The notes under the pieces are model-generated. The model was not told the origin of the DNA and made no database searches. It worked only from the letters and a program-made list of their open reading frames with translations. The position numbers and the translations under genes are program-made. Of a DNA stretch of 64,000 nt, positions 34,893-45,995 are shown piece after piece. The stretch comes from Blasia pusilla (lineage: Eukaryota > Marchantiophyta > Marchantiopsida > Blasiales). Every line of letters starts with the position of its first letter. The stretch's first letter is position 1. The DNA lies in the NCBI GenBank assembly GCA_050084515.1, contig CM114275.1:13950001-14014000 (forward strand), in the 5' to 3' direction.

Positions 34893-36210
34893 CAGGATTA
34901 TCATCACGGCATTCTTCCAGGGTTCGGAAGAACGGGGTAGTATGAGTAGTGGTAGTGGAGTGGCACAGAGTGGTCTGAGGTATCGAGGGGTTTCGAGTGA
35001 GGAACCACCCCGACTCCCATCCGTGGCTAGATCGTCATCACAGCGGGTCTGGTGACGAGATCGCAGACGGAGACAGTGTCATGTGGGGAGAGATGGACGA
35101 CATGGGCCACCAAGGTTGCGTTGTTTCTCGGGTGCAGTACGCACCATAGATTTAGATGACTTCATCTAGGAGTTCGACACGTGGTGCGACTTCCAGGAGA
35201 TACGGACCCCTACACGGTTCAACCCTTTTATGGCATGGAAGGGGTTGTTCCAGTACTTGGAGGGTCTGTAGATGGATGACTGCATGAAGTTTCAATCTCT
35301 TTACTCTGCAGAGATCGATACTTGGAGGGTGTATTGGGCTCCACGGTATGTGTCCACTAGTGGTCGTGAGGCGTATGATGGGATAGTGAGAGCAGAGAGA
35401 CCTTCACCATCAGCCTGGAGACTAGATGGAGAGGATGGCAATGAGAGTGGTGAGATGGTAGAGGACCACCGAGTTTCAGTCCTACAGTGGAGTTCTTCTG
35501 ACAATTGTGGAGGAGCTACCTAGGCGTGCGGACCGACAAGCTGAAGAGTCTACAAGATTTTCAGCGGAGATCGGGTGAGAGTCTAAGGGAGGCATTCACG
35601 CGCATGCAACGGATATGGGGTGATTGAGGCGTAGTCAGTGCAGTATTGGTACGGGGTGCTGGATGAGGAGCTACAGAGGAGAGTTTGGGATGTGATGTTG
35701 CTTCACACATTGAAGGTGGTCTTCGAGTTGTCTAAGCGGGTAGAGCTCAACATGAGTGAGGAGTAGGTGGTGACCACAGAATTTTCGCCGGATTTGACGG
35801 GTCGATGAGTAGGAGTAGATACACATGTGTTCCAACATGCACCATTACCATAGGAGCGGGCCGGTGGGCCCAGAGAGTAGGGTGGGTATCGTGAGCTGAT
35901 GAGGCAATAGCCCGTACCGACATATGTTACCCACCAGGGGCGAGGGTTGGCTTGTTGGACGTGTGGTGGGCCACATAGGCAAAGGAACTGTCCACAACAT
36001 GGGAGAGGGCCACGAGCACCTCTGATTGCTCGATTGCAGTGTGATCATTGTCACCGACATGGTCACACTAGGGATAGGTGTTACAATCTTCGCCGGGAGG
36101 TATGTCTTGAGGTAATCAGAGGAATTGGGGGCGAGAGAGTTGGTGGAGATCGAGTAGTGGGTGATCGTGCATGGTGGTAGAGGATTACACTCCTTACGCG
36201 CATTGATCAG
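34893..36210 (+). pseudogene. Ty3 gag with two CCHC zinc knuckles (copy A)
   Basis: Gag packages the element RNA. The frame is broken repeatedly, but these parts are readable: RTIDLDDFI (near 35.14 kb), then a region at 35.55-35.75 kb that in shifting frames resembles the left-edge gag, then two consecutive zinc knuckles in the frame beginning 35947. These are CWTCGGPHRQRNC (CX2CX3HX4C) and CDHCHRHGHTRDRC (CX2CX4HX4C). Two knuckles of this spacing are typical nucleocapsid RNA-binding motifs. Several stops are TAG. Confidence 0.75.
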
Positions 36211-37440
36211 TTGGAGCAGAGGATTGTTTCCATGACGATGATGCAGTTGCAGGCAAGCGCGGAGCTGAGAGTAGCTAGTGTGGCGCCAACTTCCACATCT
36301 TACCACGATGTAGGTGAGGATTCTGTGGGGATGGGATTTATGTGTTGTGTGGCTCAAGTTGAGGCTACTGCAGTGGTGACTCGGGATGTTGCAAGAGTAA
36401 CCGAGCCATTGAGAGGTTGGGTTGAGATTGACCCACAGGAGGGGACCGATTGGCGGCACGCCAAGGTTTCCCAGTTGGTCACATTGTCAGAGGCACTACA
36501 TACACCGTCGATGGTGCCTTCACGACCGGTAGTACCCACAGGTGGGACACGTGGGACAGGTGCATCGATATCAAGAGGAGTTGGAGAGACAAATCCTTTT
36601 CCGGCTTGGGAGGAGCCAGTGTCGACCATGTTGCTAGAGATGGCCACTAGGGTGAGCCACGCTCCGTTGTTTTCCGCCATGGAGTTGGCGATGATTGGAG
36701 TTGGACCAGGGGTGTTCCTGCTGGACGCCATGTTATGTGAGCGTGGAGAGGTGACTACCTCTCGTTCAAAGGTAGTTGAGGAGGTGATGGACTCGGCCTC
36801 AGAGCAGGTGCTCGGGAATTTCCCCACTGAGTCATGGCATACGGTGGCGAAAAAGTTGGTAGATATGCCAGCTCGACCGGCCATAGAGCGAGCCATGATC
36901 ACACCAACCGTCATGTTTTTGGATAATCGAGCAAGAGTGTTTTTCTTGGTTAGTCCCACAGGTACGGTGTATCACCCGCAACGCATCCTACTTGATTCAA
37001 CCCTTGATGTTAGGGAAGGCGGCGTGTTTGGCGTTGGGTTTACGAAAGGCCACATTGAGCTTTGACCCTTTCAGATACAGACCTCTATTGGGGGTGTATC
37101 ATCCATGAAGTACATGACTCAACACGATTTGGTGGTTAGACTCCAACCAGAGCATGAGTCGGATAATGCGATGGTGTGCACTCGGGCGATTACGACACCG
37201 GAAGAGTCGCATGATGTGTTGGTAGGGAGTACGGTGTTGTACCCTCTAGGTTTCATTTTGGATTTTTGGGAGGAGACGGTTTCTTATCGGCCAGGGTGAC
37301 GATCAGGTGATGGACAGGTGAGCCATCTGCCGGTGCAATTTGTAGGAGTTTGTGGTGGTCGACCGCGTGAGGATATGGTGACCACGTTGGCAGCATTCAC
37401 AGGTGGTGTTCGTTGATCAAGAGGGTTTGGGGAGAGAATC
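36211..37440 (+). pseudogene. Ty3 gag-protease linker and retropepsin (copy A)
   Basis: An uninterrupted frame of 284 codons (36211-37065) runs from the gag end into a protease. RILLDSTLDV has the DS(T/G) catalytic-site pattern of retropepsins. After a stop, the frame at 37105-37299 continues with HDLVVRLQPEHESDNAMV and HDVLVGSTVLYPLGF, the second half of an aspartic protease fold in Ty3 elements. Retropepsin processes the polyprotein. The third active-site residue is Thr where Gly is usual for this position, which may be decay. A related decayed copy lies at 38.98-39.9 kb. Confidence 0.7.
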
Positions 37441-37745
37441 ACACATGTAAAGGACATTCCCATAGCGGATAGTCCCACGGAGAGAAATGCCAAGGTGGGT
37501 GTCTCTTCCCATGGTGCAGAGTTGCTTTATTGTTGTTGGGGACGAGCGTTGAGATGCTTGGAGTGCAGACAAGCTTGTGAGGCACGCGTGGAGCCATGCC
37601 TATGATTGGAGAAGGGTACGAGAGTGTTTGATCTCTTCCAAGGGATCAACACGACGGGTTGCTGCAGTGTGGCAGTGTTGCGGGGATGACGGCATCGATG
37701 GTGCTAAATGTGTATAGGATAGGAGATCATGTCGGATACATACAT
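37441..37745 (+). pseudogene. Remnant of retroelement DNA methyltransferase, motif I only (copy A)
   Basis: Around 37608-37670 the plus strand reads TRVFDLFQGINTTG, the S-adenosylmethionine-binding motif I of cytosine-C5 methyltransferases. The same block with the same neighbours is seen at 40.31 kb. About 80 bases later the sequence switches to the 3' terminal block of the element (GAGTTAGAGGGACCCAAC, matching 49.82 kb), so the rest of the methyltransferase and all of pol are deleted in this copy. Confidence 0.7.
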
Positions 37746-37759
37746 GTGTGCTATCAAGA

Positions 37760-38545
37760 GTTAGAGGGACCCAACTTCCAGCTAGGGGGCCGGTTATGGG
37801 GTCCCAATGTATATGTGTGAGTATGTTTCATTTATGTGTGGATCTACTTGTATGTTGGGAAAGATCGGTGTTGTGTGGTATGTAGATGTAACCAACGATG
37901 TGGGTTGTGTAGCGATGTGTATGCGCACGATAGTTGTCACATCTTATTTCGACGTAGGTATAGTTCTATCGCGTCGATGACATAGAGAGTCAGCGGGCTG
38001 TTTGGGTGTAAATTCATCCTGAGATGTCTGATGAGGTTGGCAACACGTCTGTTGTGTCCGGAATATTTTTTATGGCGATTTACCTATTTTGATTTTAGTC
38101 CGTCAGGTGACCCGTTGATCAAGTCAACGGTCACCCGATAACCTGTGCACGAAGGTTACCGTTGCTAGGGCTATTTTTGGGGGAAGAGCCTTTTGGCTCT
38201 TCCCAAGCCATCTTTCTCATGTTGAGCCTTAGGAGTGCCTCTCTTGCATAGATGTGTGTGGGTGTGTAGGAGTTAGGGTGCTAGCCTCCCGATTCCCTCA
38301 TAGAAGAGGGTGGATGTGGTTCGATATGCTGATGTAGATTCATGAGAGGAGTTTTAGGCCGGGTGAGCCGTTTTTACTACTCTTAATTTTGTCGTGGGGT
38401 CCCAATGTATATGTGTGAGTATGTTTCATTTATGTATGGATCTACCCATATGTTGGGGACGATCAATGTTGTGTGGTATGTAGATGTGACTTGCGATGTG
38501 GATTGTGTAGCAATGTGTATGCGTACGATACCCATTATTAGTGAG
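37760..38545 (+). repeat. Divergent LTR-like block closing copy A
   Basis: Starts with the same pre-LTR purine-rich sequence as 49.82 kb. GGGGTCCCAATGTATATGTG occurs at 37799 and again at 38397, with similar sequence following (ending GCGATGTGTATGCGCACGAT), so a repeat of about 150 bp brackets the block. It has no GA tract and instead contains the hairpin GGGAAGAGCC-TTTT-GGCTCTTCCC (38181-38204). Probably a 3' LTR of a sub-family. Confidence 0.5.
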
Positions 38546-39920
38546 ATTGCACCTGTCACGATAGTGAACGCGTGTCTGAACCTAGAGGAGGAGATGGGCC
38601 CGCACCAAGAGTCTACCAATTAGGCATTATTAGTGGTATGGCCATACACGCGCCAAGTGTTTAGCCTTCACCCTGAGTTACGCTTGGACCAAGGGCCGGA
38701 GAGGATACCAAAGCGAGTTGCCAGTCTGGGTGGACGCAGAAGTCATGCACTAGGTGGTCTTGTTGGGGGACAAGAAGTTGGATTTGCCCAAAGGGGTGGT
38801 GGAGTTGCTCGGGGAGGAGGTAGAGATCCGCCACCTAGACGTTTCGAGGAAGACGTAGGGCGTGAGGCTAGGATGGTTGCTTAGATACAGCAGATTGGCG
38901 CTATGGCATAGAGGTTACCCAGTGCCGAATCAGTGACATCAACGTCATTAGGAGGATCCTGGTTGAATATACGGGGCTATATAGATGGAGGCAACCACTG
39001 TTGATTCTTGTGGAGCAGTTGTAGAGTTGGATCTGCAAAGAGGGGAATCTAGGAAACGGACCAGGCTTCCTCAGTCTTTCACGTTGTCCGAGGCGATGAG
39101 GACCCGATCGACGGGTCCTAATCAAAATCCTCGGAGAGTTGATGTTGTTGGTGTGCAGGCAACGACTCCAAGTGCTGATGCTCAGGTGGAGCCCATATTG
39201 AGTACATTTTTGGGGGTGGCCACTTCGATGTATTGCGTCCCATGGTTTTCTGCTTCCGATGTTAGGACGTTGGGATCGAGGTACGTCCGCTGAGGTTTTC
39301 TAGCTAGCCCTTGCGCTATGTGATCGTGGAGTTGGTGTCCTTGCATCACATTCAGAGGTGATTGCGGAGGAGGTGATGGACCTGCCCTTGGATCCTATGC
39401 TCAGGCCGTCCACCTCAAATTCATGGTAGATTGCGGCTTCTTGGACGGCCGATATGCCCGCTAGACCCACGATAGAGCGTGCCATGGTTTCCCCAAGAGT
39501 TGTTTTGTTGGATAACCAAAGGAGAGGTATTCCATTTGGTGAGTCCAAGAGGTAGAGTTTTTTTCCGTAGCAAGTCTTGTTGGATTTAAGAGCGCAACCC
39601 TTGATGTTGGGGAAAGCGGCGTATATTGGGTTGGGCCTGACGAAGGCCGATGTGGAGCGTTGTCCATTCATGAATATAGACATCCTTGGGTGGAGCAAAT
39701 ACCACCCACTTTATCATCCGATATGAGGTTGTGGTGAGGATTCGACCCGGACATCCATTAGATAAGTCCGTGATGCGAGCCAAGGCGATAGTGACCGATG
39801 ACGAGTCCTTATGATGTCTTGGTTGGAGGGCCAATATTGTACTTGATGGGATTTTCTCTAGATTATTGGGAGGAGTCAGGGTCCTGCAGATCTGGATGAC
39901 AATCAAGTGATAGGCGACTT
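38546..39920 (+). pseudogene. Ty3 gag C-terminus and protease (copy B), heavily decayed
   Basis: It begins in a damaged zinc knuckle (WYGHTRAKC at about 38.63-38.66 kb). The frame 38985-39293 aligns with 36.35-36.6 kb of copy A (VELDLQRGE / SFTLSEAMRTRST against the corresponding VEIDPQEG / LVTLSEALHTPS). Protease-like sequence follows to 39.9 kb with many stops. Copy B therefore lacks its own LTR, leader and most of gag, replaced by the end of copy A. Confidence 0.65.
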
Positions 39921-40236
39921 AGTTTGTTACCCGTTCCATTCACAAATGGAGTGATCGAGCGATGGCCAGGAGAGATGGCGACATTAACAATATTCAACAA
40001 CGCCATCACTTGGCCTAGTGATTTGATTGAGGGGCATGTCCATGCAATGGACACACCCACACCCAAACCTGAAACTTCTATGGAGAGGAGTGTTCTAGTA
40101 GCCGCATCATTCCGTGGAGGAGAAATGCTACTTTGGGGCTTGAGTGATGAGTTTTGACGCTTGGCCAATGAGCATGCGCAGATAGCGTGGAGCGAGACGT
40201 TTGTACCAGAGCGTGATGGGTCAGAGGAACCCGAGT
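39921..40236 (+). other. Linker between protease and methyltransferase (copy B)
   Basis: The open frame 39924-40157 starts right after the protease and has no recognised domain. Its length suggests a spacer inside the polyprotein. No equivalent survives in the copy at 53.4 kb, which starts inside the methyltransferase. Confidence 0.4.
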
Positions 40237-41250
40237 TAGTTGAGAGTGTTATGATGATGCCTTTGGACACCATACCCATTGTGTGGCGCATCCCAGAGGA
40301 GGATATTCGGGTTTTGGATCTCTTTGGAGGGATCAACACTAGGTTGGCTACTGTTTTGTAGGCACGAGTGCACATGTAGAAGTACTTATATATGGAGCTT
40401 GATGAGGTTCCAAGGCATGTTTTACTACGATATGTGGCGCAGTTACAGCTATGCTTTCCCGACTTGCTGTCTGCATCCGTCGTAAACGGATAGTAGAGTT
40501 CCCTCCCAACGGATATTTCGATCATTGTTGGGGGCATAGGACTTGGAGCAAGTAGGGACCATCGATTTGGTCATTTGTGGTTGGCCACGTCGGGGCCAGT
40601 TGAGTGTTGGACAAAGCAATTGGTTGGCTGACACTCGATCTAGGTTGTTTTGGGAGATTATGAGGATCTTGCGACACCTGCAGGTCCATCACTCTCATTC
40701 TCCAGCGTACATTCTAGAGAATGTGCTGGATTTGGGCAGTTCAAGGTCACAAGTAGTGATGAATGCACATCAAATGCACGCTTGGATTGGCCCAACAATT
40801 TTCTCGATGCGACGAGTGTAGGTTCACAAGCACATCGTCCACGTTTATGGTGAACCAACTTGATGCCACACAAGGTGATACGGAGGGCTTATGCAAGAAT
40901 GGAACGCCCCTCCCATTTGTCGATGGACTCTATTCTGGATCCAGGTTTTCGATCACAGGTTGTGAGGCATGATGATCAATCTCCGTTGACTGTGGTCAAC
41001 AAGGTTGGCATGCCACGGGAAACCTTTCAGACGTTTGTGAGTTTTCCCGCTTCTTATGCATACAAGGAAGCCAGTTCTGGCTTGCTCTAGGATGACGAGG
41101 CATGGCATGGTGGAGCCCAAGGCTGATGAGCGAGAGCGAGCGATGGGATTTCCCACAGGAGTGACAAGAGTACTGTTATTATTAGAGGCATCATGACGTC
41201 ATGTCTTGGATCAGGCGATGAGCCCAAACTGCTTGACATGGATCATTAGC
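40237..41250 (+). pseudogene. DNMT3-like cytosine-C5 DNA methyltransferase domain in Ty3 polyprotein (copy B)
   Basis: This domain would transfer a methyl group from S-adenosylmethionine to cytosine C5 in DNA. Motifs in order on the plus strand: I, IRVLDLFGGINTRL (about 40306-40347); then YLYMELDEVPRHVL; IV, DLVICGWPRRGQ (about 40567-40602); VI, AYILENV (about 40708-40728); VIII, SQAHRPRLW (about 40827-40853); X, ADERERAMGFPTGV (about 41122-41163) and VLDQAMSPNCLTW. The order is canonical, unlike the permuted plant DRM enzymes. HRPRLW followed by TNL recalls DNMT3 HRARYFWGNL. The catalytic Cys of motif IV is Arg here, and stops and frameshifts are present, so it is inactive. It lies between protease and reverse transcriptase of the same element. 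Confidence 0.87.
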
Positions 41251-41755
41251 TTAGGAGTAGCTGAGCAATGTCAGTGAGGTTGGGACATGTCACATCTATT
41301 GCATTGGGGAGCCCTATGCCTACCTTGACGGTTGAGGTAGTGGCTAGGGGCAAGATTTGAGTAGATTGATACATCAAGTGTGATCGAGAGAGACATCCTT
41401 GGACTTTGTGGGATATTTTGTAGGTACGTCGAGAGATGATAGCCACAACATTGAGCGTGATTCCGAATACTGCATATGGAGGAGATGAGAGTTTGCTGTT
41501 GGTTGTAGGGGAGAAGTCGATTTCTGTTGTCCGAGATTGGGTTGCACCATAGCAACCACCGATACCCACACCTGAGAGCCATATCGTAGTCATGATGGAT
41601 ACTTGGGAGCCAAATATGATTCCCTAAGTTGACAGGAGGAGAGTGATGCCGGGTACATCACTTCCTTAGGAGTCATAGGAGCTATTTTTTATTTACCATG
41701 CATGATATGGGTACGCTTAAGGGTATAGGGAGCCACCAATCTTACAACGACCCTA
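41251..41755 (+). other. Linker between methyltransferase and reverse transcriptase (copy B)
   Basis: Matches the corresponding linker at 54.25-54.78 kb almost throughout (for example GTCGAGAGATGATAGCCACA against the 54.41-kb equivalent), so it is a real internal part of the element. Broken frames and no recognised domain. Confidence 0.5.
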
Positions 41756-43110
41756 CAAGTACAATGATATGGAGAGGGCTTTAATTCAAAGTAGGAGCAA
41801 GAACTTGGTTGGAGCAAGATTAGTGGAGATGTTGCATGGAGAGGATGCATCTGCCATTGTTATGCATTCCAAGAAGGATGGCAATTGAACGAATAGGCGG
41901 ATGTGTCGAGACTACCGACCTATCAATCAGTAGAAAAAATCCAATAGGTATGCTATGCCCAATCCTGAGGAGATCTTTGATGCTATTGGGCATGCAAAGG
42001 TCTCTAGTTCATTGAATCTTTGAGCGGGATACCATCAGATACCTATCAAATTGGAGGACAAGCAAAAAATGGCATTTTGGGGCATCGACCCTCACGGGAA
42101 GGATTGCTTGTACTAGTGGTTATTCTTACTATTTGGTTTAAAGAACGCTTTGACTGAGTTTCACAGGGTCATGGATAGTATCTTGGCAGGTCTAGATTTT
42201 GCTAGGTATTATATTCATAACATCGTAGTCTTGAGCGCTATGGTTGAGGAGCATGAGCGACATCTGGAGGAGGTGTCTCGACAATTATAGTTACATGGGC
42301 TAAAGTTATATCCATGTAAGTGCAAGTTCTTCTAAAACTAAATTGAGTACTTGGGTCATACAATATGCCCAAGTGGCCTTGGTATGCAACAGACAAAGCT
42401 AGAGGCTATTGCATGCAATCCACGTCCTACAAATTTGAAACGAGTTTGTGCATTCATGGGATTCATGAACTTCTATTGATTGTAAATCAAGGGTTTCAAT
42501 TGGATTGCAAAGCCACTAACCTTGCTCACCAAGGTGGATCACAAGTAGCACTAGGGAGATGAGCAAGAGAGAGCATTTTAACTACTCAAGGGCAGGTTGA
42601 CATCCGTACCCATATTGAGGAGACCAATCAGGGGACATCCTCTCCATTTGCATATGGATTAGAGCATGTTGGGGCTTTGAACGGTTCTCACCCAACATGA
42701 TGATGAGGGTAGAGAGTTCGTGGTGGCTTATGCTAGTCGCTCGAACAACGTTGCAGAGTGAAGAATAGCTCGTATGAGGGTGAGTGATTGGCTGTAGTGT
42801 GGGTTGTCAGGCATTTCAGATGTTATTTATTTGGCAACCCCTTTACCATCGTCACTAATCATCAACCACTTAAGTGGTTGATGGAGTCTGATAAATTTAC
42901 AGGGAAGCTTTCGAGGTGGGCTTTGTTGTTGTAGGAGTATGATTTCCAGCTGGTACATAGACTTGGGACGCTTGACCAGGATGTAGATGATTTGAGCCGT
43001 AACCCATGCTTGAGTTAGCGAGAGGCGATTGGAGCTTGTTGGCACGGAGAGAGTAATAAGGAGTTGGTGCCAAGATGGCACGCGTCAGCCTATTTGGGCT
43101 TGTTGGCTAT
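41756..43110 (+). pseudogene. Ty3 reverse transcriptase and RNase H (copy B), decayed
   Basis: The reverse transcriptase is readable from CRDYRPIN (about 41.91 kb) through EEIFDAIGHAK, GYHQIPIKLEDKQKMAFWG and GLKNALTEFHRVMDSILAGL. The catalytic YIDD is changed to YIHN (42210-42221), and several codons are TAG or TGA. RNase H follows from about 42.6 kb (FVVAYASRSNN in shifted frame, then a tail near 42.95 kb). The equivalent region of the copy at 54.8-56.1 kb is better preserved. Not functional. Confidence 0.8.
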
Positions 43111-43806
43111 GGAGAGTTAGAGTGTTGAGAGTTCGATGGCAAGGTCTAACGGAAAGTCCTTAGATCCAGAGACCAATGAGGAGGTGACATGTGGCCGAGA
43201 TATTTACGAGGATGGAGTAGTCTTAGAGTATCTGCGTATTGGCAGCGTCGCAAGCACAATGGATGCTAGAGAGCAAGATGGGATCCTACAGCGAGCCAGA
43301 CGGGTGCGATTGGAGGGGATAATTGCGAGTGTGGGAGGATGGTAGAATGCATGTAGTGCTTCATCCTTCATAGACAATATGTTTGGTGCGGCATGCCAAC
43401 GAGGAGTTGGGTCATTTTGGAGTGAAGCAGACGTACAACTTGCTCCACATACATAATTGGTGGCGAGGCATGTAAACTAACGTTCAAAACTAGTATTTAT
43501 TGCTAGATGCATGGTGTGTGATCGGGTCAAGGCTTCATTCAATTCTTTGACTCCAAATTGCATCCAATTCTGATCATGGATGTAGGTTATATATGGAGTA
43601 AGTTTGGATTTTGCATGATCTTTATCTTTGACTGAATGCCATAGTCATTATATATTGGCGATGGTTGAGTACTTCAAGAAGTGAATGGAGTTGGTTGCAT
43701 TTCTTGACAAAACAAGTGAGGGAGTAGCATATGCCTTCCTAGATCGAATTGTGAGTCATTATGAAGCATTAGCTGAGGTGTTGATAGATTAGGATACAGA
43801 GTTTTG
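43111..43806 (+). pseudogene. Ty3 integrase, 5' part (copy B), interrupted by a copia element
   Basis: The HHCC zinc domain is visible near 43.39-43.52 kb (GHFGVK ... ARCMVCDRV). The core follows in broken frames up to the second catalytic region around 43.79 kb. There the sequence is cut by the Ty1/copia LTR, and the same integrase resumes at 49134. Confidence 0.8.
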
Positions 43807-44117
43807 CGTGGAAAACTGCTAAAGAAGGATAATTGGTGGGAAACGGCTCTCATACTCACACATCACCATAGAGAATAAAATTTGCAATGAGAGAATGAGT
43901 GGAGGCTAGTCCCCTTCTCAATTATATAGGGTATGTACAAACAACCCTAAACCTGACTTTAACCATAGTCTCGAGTTAGACTAACTGTGATTAACTAACC
44001 CTAGTTAAGATAATTGTGCTTAACTGACTAACTAAGATTAAGCTTCCCTACTTCATGTGAGTACCAAATATAGCAGTTCAGGAGTCTCATGAGCTTGACT
44101 ATAGCTTAATCTTCAAT
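43807..44117 (-). repeat. 3' LTR of Ty1/copia element
   Basis: Pairs with 48822-49133 along its whole 311-base length, with differences at roughly one position in ten by eye, so the insertion is old. On the element strand the internal sequence next to it is a polypurine tract (GAGCTTGAGGGGGAT). Flanking target duplications are TTTTG on the left and TTTCG on the right. Confidence 0.92.
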
Positions 44118-45635
44118 AATCCCCCTCAAGCTCATATCGATATCTCTAACGTCTAAATCATTTCTAAACATCTCAAACTTATCTCTAGACAATGGCTTTG
44201 TAAAGATGTTAGCAATTTGCTGATGTGTACTTATATACAGAAGATCAATTTCTCCTGCAAGCACTTTCTCTCTGATAAAATGATAGTGCACCTCAACATG
44301 GTTTGTATGAGCATGAAACACTGGGTTATTAGCAAGCTTGATGCTACTAATATTGTGAGCATATATTACACTAGGTCCTAAGTTACTAACACCAATCTCA
44401 ACAAGTAATCGATGAAGCCAAACCGCCTTACATGCTGCATTGGTTGCTCCTCTCTACTTAGCCTCTTTGAAGATAAAGCAACTCTAGGTTGCTTCTTTGA
44501 AGCCTAACTTATAGCTGCTGCTTCCCAAAGTAAATGAATAACCAGATGTGGAGTGTCAATCAGACACGCATCTTGCCCCATCAACATCTGTGAATCCCTG
44601 TAATTGAAAACTCGGAGAAGGTTGAAATTAAAGCCCTAATTGAATAGAGAATTTTACATACCGCATAATCCTCCTCACAACATCAAGATGAGGTTTTTGA
44701 GGTGCTTGCATAAACTGAGTCACTAGGGCAATAACATAACTCAAATCTGGTCTGATTATAGTTAATAGATTAAACTTCTAACCATGCGGCTGTACATATT
44801 AGAATCTTCAAGCAGCTCTCCTTCATCCACTCTTAGCTTCACACTCTGGTCCAACGGTGTAGAGTTGGCTTACATCCGTCATACCATATTTTGAAAGCAT
44901 ATGAAGAGCATATTGTCGTTGTAGTGACCACATGCTCTCTCCAACCTTGATAAACTCAATACCAAGGAAGTACTTGAGTTCTCCCAAGTCCTTCATATAA
45001 AATTCTGCTTGTAACTTAAGCTTGACTTGTTGTACCATTTCTTCAATATTCCCAGTAATCAAGAGATCGTCAATATACAACACAATGAGAACCATATGAT
45101 CTTGTCCTCTCAAGACATATAACGAAGAGTCATAATCACATACCATAAAACCCAACTCTTATAGGATGTATGTAATCTTGCCATACCAAGCTCTTGGAGC
45201 TTGTTTGAGCCCGTATAGAGCTTTCTTCAATGTGCATACGCGCAATGGAAACTTGGGATGCTTGTATCCAGGTGGTTGAGTCATATATACCTCCTCGTAT
45301 AGATCTCTGTTCAAGAAGGCATTCTTGATGTCCATGTGATGTAATCTCTACTTCTTACTTATTGCAACTACAACCACTGTTCTCATAGTCACCATCTTTG
45401 CAACAGGGCTAAATGTTTCCTCATAATCGATGCCATATTGTTGTGCATAGCCCTTAGCCACCAATTTTGCTTTGTTTTTGTTCATTGTACCATCTTGATT
45501 GCGCTTGATTTTGTAAACCCATTTGCAACCAATAGCTTCCTTATCAGAAAGTATATCAACCTGCTCCCATGTCTGTTGATGTCTCAATGCAACAAGCTCT
45601 TCCTCCATAGCTTCAATCTATTCGACTTTACTTGA
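44106..45635 (-). pseudogene. Ty1/copia reverse transcriptase and RNase H
   Basis: On the minus strand the reverse transcriptase begins with WEQVDILSDKEAIGCKWVYK (frame 45608-45348) and continues into the frame ending 44823, with the catalytic block VLYIDDLLITGN intact. The RNase H end is the frame 44321-44106, with the typical copia tail IANIFTKPLSRDKFEM. Several stops separate the parts (for example near 45350, 45160 and 44.4-44.8 kb). The order integrase before reverse transcriptase identifies Ty1/copia. Confidence 0.88.
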
Positions 45636-45995
45636 AACTTCTTCAAAACAACTCGGCTCCTGTCCTTGAAGGGTAGTCATTATATATGCATGATGTGTCG
45701 CAAGGAAACCTTCATTTATGAATCTATGAACTAGATGTGTAACTCTACTTGATCTACAAAGTTGTTGGTTAGACGTAGATGCCTCTGACACCTAACTCAA
45801 GCTCTGACTAGTGTCAATAGACGTTATACGTACTCTTTCCGTCCATGGACTCACAGATTTAATTGATGAATCTATGACCTCTCCTAATCCTATACTAGTA
45901 CTTTGGGAAGTTGAAGACAATGTCTGTTGGTTTAAAATCATATTCTCCCTCTCAACAGAGGAGTTTAGAGGTGGAATAGGCTCAGATGGAGCATA

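Noticed and set aside
36354-36959. 201-codon minus-strand frame
   Set aside because: It is the antisense shadow of the Ty3 gag-protease frame at 36211-37065 and has no domain of its own.
40237-41250. Plant DRM-type methyltransferase
   Set aside because: DRM enzymes have the motif order VI-X then I-V. Here motif I comes first and X last, so DNMT3-like is the better match.
40237-41250. Host methyltransferase gene lying by chance in a transposon cluster
   Set aside because: The same domain and the same linkers recur in other copies between the same retroelement domains, without introns.
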